Shown here: positions 6,900-10,027 of the stretch, one piece after another
Layout of the letters: the number at the start of each line of letters is the position of its first letter
Position numbering within the stretch: position 1 is the first letter of the stretch
Assembly (NCBI GenBank): GCA_947176285.1
Contig: CAMWQF010000082.1
Coordinates: 1-10,027 of the forward strand
Reading direction: 5' to 3'
DNA: 10,027 bases
Origin: an uncultured Porphyromonadaceae bacterium
Lineage (GTDB): Bacteria; Bacteroidota; Bacteroidia; Bacteroidales; Muribaculaceae
Notes under the pieces: generated by a model
The model's database searches: none
Told to the model about the DNA's origin: nothing
Seen by the model: the letters and a program-made list of their open reading frames with translations, nothing else
Made by a program: the position numbers and the translations under genes

Positions 6900-8593
6900 A
6901 ACTCTTTATTATCGTGTGTTTTATATAGATTAAATTTACTTATTTCCAAATCTGATCCAGTGTCAACAGGTGGGACAAGAGACACAGCAGATTTACCTTC
7001 CTTAAGCATCTCAAGGGCTTTTTTGACTGTCACATCTTCTTGATTTAGAATCTGAATCAATCCATTATATCCCAAGACGTTGCGTGCTATCTGAGCCTTA
7101 AGAAGATTCAGAATAATGCCACGACTTCTGTTGATATAATACCATCGAGCCGGAACTCCATTCTGTGCAGCGAAATCTACAAATCCTTCAAGCAGAGTCT
7201 GATCGCGTGGTATCACTCTTTCAAGTTCCTCTATCGTCTTGACATTGCCGGTGAGTGAGCGATATTTCTCAGCCACTTGGAATGCATATTTAGTGATAAG
7301 ACCTTTATTGCTTACACTTACATAGTAGGAAGAAAAACCGGTTGTATCTTCCGGCACAAAGATATCGGGCATGATTCCTCCGCCTCCATACACTTTTCTG
7401 CCTCCATTGGTAAGGAAGAGTTTGCTCTTATCTAATTTTATACTGTCGGCATTATAGAATTCACCATGTTCAAATCGGTCGACAATATCCATGACGTACT
7501 TTCCGTCCTCTCCTCTCTCGTATGGTTTTTGGATGCAACGACCCGAAGGTGTGTAATAACGAGCCACGGTCAAACGGATTGCGCTGCTGTCAGGAAGTTC
7601 AATCTGGTGCTGAACAAGTCCTTTTCCAAAAGAACGACGCCCTATCACAAGACCTCTGTCATTATCCTGAATTGCCCCCGCAAAAATTTCTGATGCGGAT
7701 GCTGAATATTCGTCAATAAGCACAGCGATAGGATAGTTTTGGAAATGACCGTTTCCGTCACTCATTGCCACGCTTCGGTTGTCACTCAGTTTTCCATTGG
7801 TGCTTACAATAATCCTGTCATCGGGTAAAAACTCATTTGCCATAAGAATAACCTGATCAAGGAATCCACCGGAATTACCACGCAAATCTACAACAAAACT
7901 TTTTGCTCCTTGCGCTTCGAGTTGACGAAGAGCCATGTAGAATTCCTCAAAAGTATTACGTCCGAATTTTGACACTTTCAAGTAGCCTATACCATTATCG
8001 ACATCGGCTACATATACAGCGTCAACACTATTGACCGGAATATCATCACGCACCACGTCGAAATCCAACAATTTCTGGGAATTTGAGCGTTTTACTTTAA
8101 GTGTCACCTTGGTTCCCTTAGGTCCGCGAAGAGTTTTGAAAACATTGTCTTGCGTAGCTTTCTTTCCCGTCAGAACAGAATCATTTGCCGAGACAATCTT
8201 ATCCCCATTAAGCAATCCAACTTTTTCAGCAGGCCCTCCGGCGATAACATCCACGACAACGACTGAATCGTTGACTATCTGGAATGAAACGCCCACTCCT
8301 GAGAAATGACCTTCCATATCTTCATTGGTGGATTTCAACTCCTCCGGTGAGAAGTAGACTGAATGAGGATCAAGACCGGCAAGAAGATCCGGAACTATTG
8401 ATGCTAACAGTGAATCCACATCTATCTTGTCGACGTATTCATTGTCAATCAAGTCGACAATAGTCCTAAGTTTGGCTTCTGCCGGAGAAAGACGGCTTAC
8501 AGTCAGATACTTACCGATAAAGACACCACCTGCAATGCCAATAGCCAGCACAAGTGGTATCAATATCAATCCTATGTTTCTTTTCTTACTCAT
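6869..8593 (-). CDS. S41 family C-terminal processing peptidase with PDZ domain (CtpA-like), membrane anchored
   Basis: This is a serine protease of the carboxyl-terminal processing family, which trims or degrades envelope proteins from their C-terminal tails. The 574-residue protein has a short basic N-terminus followed by one hydrophobic segment (about 7-27), probably an uncleaved anchor that places the rest in the periplasm. LDPHSVYFSPEE (74-85) and the PDZ domain (about 92-170, starting near FSGVGVSF) precede the protease core. The catalytic set is Ser299 in the SASASE segment, Lys324 in FGKG (25 residues later, the family spacing) and Gln328. VVDLRGNSGG (234-243) is the usual core strand. 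Residues beyond about 420 form an extension common in Bacteroidetes homologues, with no function I can name. The ATG directly abuts the stop codon of the dCMP deaminase gene (TAAATG), and the 3' end overlaps the cyclo-ligase gene by 31 nt. Confidence 0.94.
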   Translation of the reverse strand: MSKKRNIGLILIPLVLAIGIAGGVFIGKYLTVSRLSPAEAKLRTIVDLIDNEYVDKIDVDSLLASIVPDLLAGLDPHSVYFSPEELKSTNEDMEGHFSGVGVSFQIVNDSVVVVDVIAGGPAEKVGLLNGDKIVSANDSVLTGKKATQDNVFKTLRGPKGTKVTLKVKRSNSQKLLDFDVVRDDIPVNSVDAVYVADVDNGIGYLKVSKFGRNTFEEFYMALRQLEAQGAKSFVVDLRGNSGGFLDQVILMANEFLPDDRIIVSTNGKLSDNRSVAMSDGNGHFQNYPIAVLIDEYSASASEIFAGAIQDNDRGLVIGRRSFGKGLVQHQIELPDSSAIRLTVARYYTPSGRCIQKPYERGEDGKYVMDIVDRFEHGEFYNADSIKLDKSKLFLTNGGRKVYGGGGIMPDIFVPEDTTGFSSYYVSVSNKGLITKYAFQVAEKYRSLTGNVKTIEELERVIPRDQTLLEGFVDFAAQNGVPARWYYINRSRGIILNLLKAQIARNVLGYNGLIQILNQEDVTVKKALEMLKEGKSAVSLVPPVDTGSDLEISKFNLYKTHDNKELWRNLKYAER

Positions 8594-9046
8594 TTAATCC
8601 TTTTCTTTATCGATAGGGAGATGGACTATTTCAATCCCGGCTTTCCGAAGCAATTCAAGTCCATCTTGAATCCTATATAAATCGGAAAACACCACTCGTT
8701 TTATTCCTGCCTGAATAATCAGTTTACTACACTCCATACATGGCGATGCTGTCACATATAGCGTCGAGCCATCACTTGAGTTATTGCTCCTTGCCACTTT
8801 AGTGATGGCATTGGCTTCCGCGTGCAACACATAAGGAAACGTCACATTGTTTTCCTCACATACATTTGGGAATCCAGACGGAGTTCCATTGAATCCATCA
8901 GATATAATCATATTGTCTCTGACGATAAGTGCACCCACTTTTCGCCGCTCGCAATATGAATTCTCACTCCAAATCTGAGACATTCTCAGATACCTCTCAT
9001 CAAGAAGACGCTGTTTGTCGGAATGATATGTCTTTTTTTCAGGCAT
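8594..9046 (-). CDS. Deoxycytidylate (dCMP) deaminase family protein (ComEB-like)
   Basis: The protein is a zinc-dependent deaminase expected to convert dCMP to dUMP, the precursor used by thymidylate synthase. It has 150 residues, typical for the family. The zinc and catalytic motif HAE is at 75-77 (His75 ligand, Glu77 proton shuttle). PCMEC at 102-106 supplies Cys103 and Cys106, so the active site is complete. GFNGTPSGFPN (51-61) and the VGALIV strand (37-42) are characteristic of the dCMP deaminase branch rather than tRNA or free-cytidine deaminases, although the exact substrate is inferred. The gene lies 14 bp downstream of trxB, and its TAA is immediately followed by the S41 protease ATG. 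The family's name in Firmicutes competence loci (ComEB) does not imply a competence role here. Confidence 0.92.
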   Translation of the reverse strand: MPEKKTYHSDKQRLLDERYLRMSQIWSENSYCERRKVGALIVRDNMIISDGFNGTPSGFPNVCEENNVTFPYVLHAEANAITKVARSNNSSDGSTLYVTASPCMECSKLIIQAGIKRVVFSDLYRIQDGLELLRKAGIEIVHLPIDKEKD

Positions 9047-9060
9047 AATAAAAAGGAAAC

Positions 9061-10002
9061 TTATAATTCGTTATGATCTGTCAAGAAATGTTCTGCATCA
9101 AGAGCAGCCTTTGCTCCGCTTCCTGCAGCAACAATAGCCTGGCGGTAACGCGGATCCGCAACGTCGCCTGCAGCAAATACTCCTTCTACGCTTGTTTCCG
9201 TAGTGGCACCTTTAACCTTGATATATCCTTGCTCATCAAGTTCGACTTGGCCATTGAGGAATTTTGTGTTTGGATCATGTCCGATGCCAAGAAAGAATCC
9301 GTCGATCTTAATGTCGAAATGATCTTCTTGCTCTGTACCCAATGCTCTTACCACATGGGCACCCTCTACAACTTCATCTCCAAAGAGTCCTGTGACATTA
9401 CATTCAAAAAGAATCTCAATATTTGGAGTGTTGGCAACTCTCTTGCGCATCACATCACTTGCTCTAAGGAAAGGCTTACGCACTATCAAATAGACTTTAT
9501 TGCAGAGAGAAGACAGATAAAGTGCCTCTTCGCAAGCTGTGTCACCACCGCCTACTACGGCAACATCTTTCTTGCGATAGAAGAATCCATCGCATACAGC
9601 ACAAGCACTGACTCCCATGCCTTGATATTTTATTTCGTCCGGTATACCGAGGTATTTTGCAGTGGCACCGGTGCTTATGATGACTGTATTAGCCACTACT
9701 TCTTCGCCATGGTCATCAATAGCGACAAACGGACGCTTAGACAGATCAATGCTTTCAATATTGCGAGGGCGTACGACTGCTCCGAAGCGTTCAGCCTGCT
9801 TACGGAGTTGATCCATCATCTCCATACCCTGTACACCGTCAGGATAACCCGGGAAATTTTCTATTTCAGTGGTTTGCGTTAACTGCCCACCAGGCTGATT
9901 TCCTTCATAAATAATAGGAACAAGGTTTGCTCTTCCGGCATAGATGCCGGCTGTATATCCGGCAGGACCGGATCCTATAACTAAAACTTTAGCAGTTGAC
10001 AT
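9061..10002 (-). CDS. trxB: Thioredoxin-disulfide reductase
   Basis: This FAD enzyme passes electrons from NADPH to thioredoxin in the cytoplasm. At 313 residues it has the normal length of the low-molecular-weight bacterial type. The FAD-binding loop GSGPAG is at 10-15, the redox-active pair is CAVC (134-137), the NADPH-binding loop GGGDTA is at 151-156, and the C-terminal FAD motif AAGD is at 277-280. The NADPH 2'-phosphate segment reads VRKPFLRA (174-181) rather than the textbook HRRxxFRA. Arg175 and Arg180 are kept, so NADPH use is still expected. The start at 10002 gives the usual MSTAKVLVIGSGPAG opening. It is the most upstream gene visible in the minus-strand block. Only 25 bp lie to its right, so its promoter is not assignable. 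Confidence 0.96.
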   Translation of the reverse strand: MSTAKVLVIGSGPAGYTAGIYAGRANLVPIIYEGNQPGGQLTQTTEIENFPGYPDGVQGMEMMDQLRKQAERFGAVVRPRNIESIDLSKRPFVAIDDHGEEVVANTVIISTGATAKYLGIPDEIKYQGMGVSACAVCDGFFYRKKDVAVVGGGDTACEEALYLSSLCNKVYLIVRKPFLRASDVMRKRVANTPNIEILFECNVTGLFGDEVVEGAHVVRALGTEQEDHFDIKIDGFFLGIGHDPNTKFLNGQVELDEQGYIKVKGATTETSVEGVFAAGDVADPRYRQAIVAAGSGAKAALDAEHFLTDHNEL

Positions 10003-10027
10003 ATTTTCTATATTTTAATGTTATCTT

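Noticed and set aside
9073..9882. A 269-codon open frame on the plus strand opposite trxB
   Set aside because: It lies wholly antisense to a clearly intact trxB, its translation is Cys/Ser/Phe-rich with no recognisable motif, and no promoter is visible. It is best explained as an antisense shadow of trxB codon usage.
1..10027. Search for CRISPR arrays, insertion sequences, phage or defence genes, tRNA/rRNA and riboswitches
   Set aside because: No spaced repeats, transposase motifs, terminal inverted repeats, tRNA-like folds or gaps large enough for a hidden system were seen. The window is densely filled with conserved housekeeping genes.

Overview
This window looks like a core chromosomal segment of a Bacteroidales bacterium, probably Bacteroides-like or Muribaculaceae-like; the exact family cannot be fixed by reading alone. 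The evidence is a short primary sigma factor beginning MRQLKITKSITNRES and lacking region 1.1, a Bacteroidetes-type promoter (TTTG, 20 bp, TAnnTTTG) in front of it, AT-rich leaders without clear Shine-Dalgarno sequences, exported proteins with Gln right after the predicted signal peptidase site, and a trxB / dCMP deaminase / S41 protease / formyl-THF cyclo-ligase string.

Layout. Bases 1-266 are AT-rich non-coding DNA ending in the sigma factor promoter. The sigma gene (267-1127) is the only plus-strand gene. It converges with six minus-strand genes, and the two converging units share a strong bidirectional hairpin terminator (1174-1206). Reading leftward from the right edge, the minus-strand genes are: trxB (10002-9061), a dCMP deaminase (9046-8594), a membrane-anchored S41/CtpA-type PDZ protease (8593-6869), 5-formyltetrahydrofolate cyclo-ligase (6899-6357), an exported M16 insulinase/pitrilysin-type peptidase (6255-3442) and an exported M3/Dcp-type peptidase (3361-1214). 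The first four are packed with gaps of 14 bp and 0 bp and an overlap of 31 bp, which indicates one transcriptional unit. The M16 and M3 genes follow after gaps of 101 and 80 bp, each holding a GC-rich hairpin. They may be a separate or attenuated unit.

How the genes fit together. The four-gene block combines thiol redox (thioredoxin reductase), dTMP precursor supply (dCMP to dUMP), one-carbon folate salvage and envelope protein processing. The two downstream peptidases are predicted to act in the periplasm on peptides, with S41 and M16 as possible upstream processors and M3 as a peptide finisher; that division of labour is inference. All seven genes appear intact, with their catalytic residues present.

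I found no mobile element, CRISPR array, RNA gene, phage gene or defence system, and no convincing undescribed system. The points most worth a second look are the promoter that settles the sigma factor start, the two intercistronic hairpins (one carrying a G-U pair that works only in the minus-strand transcript), and the Gln-after-cleavage signature shared by the two exported peptidases.
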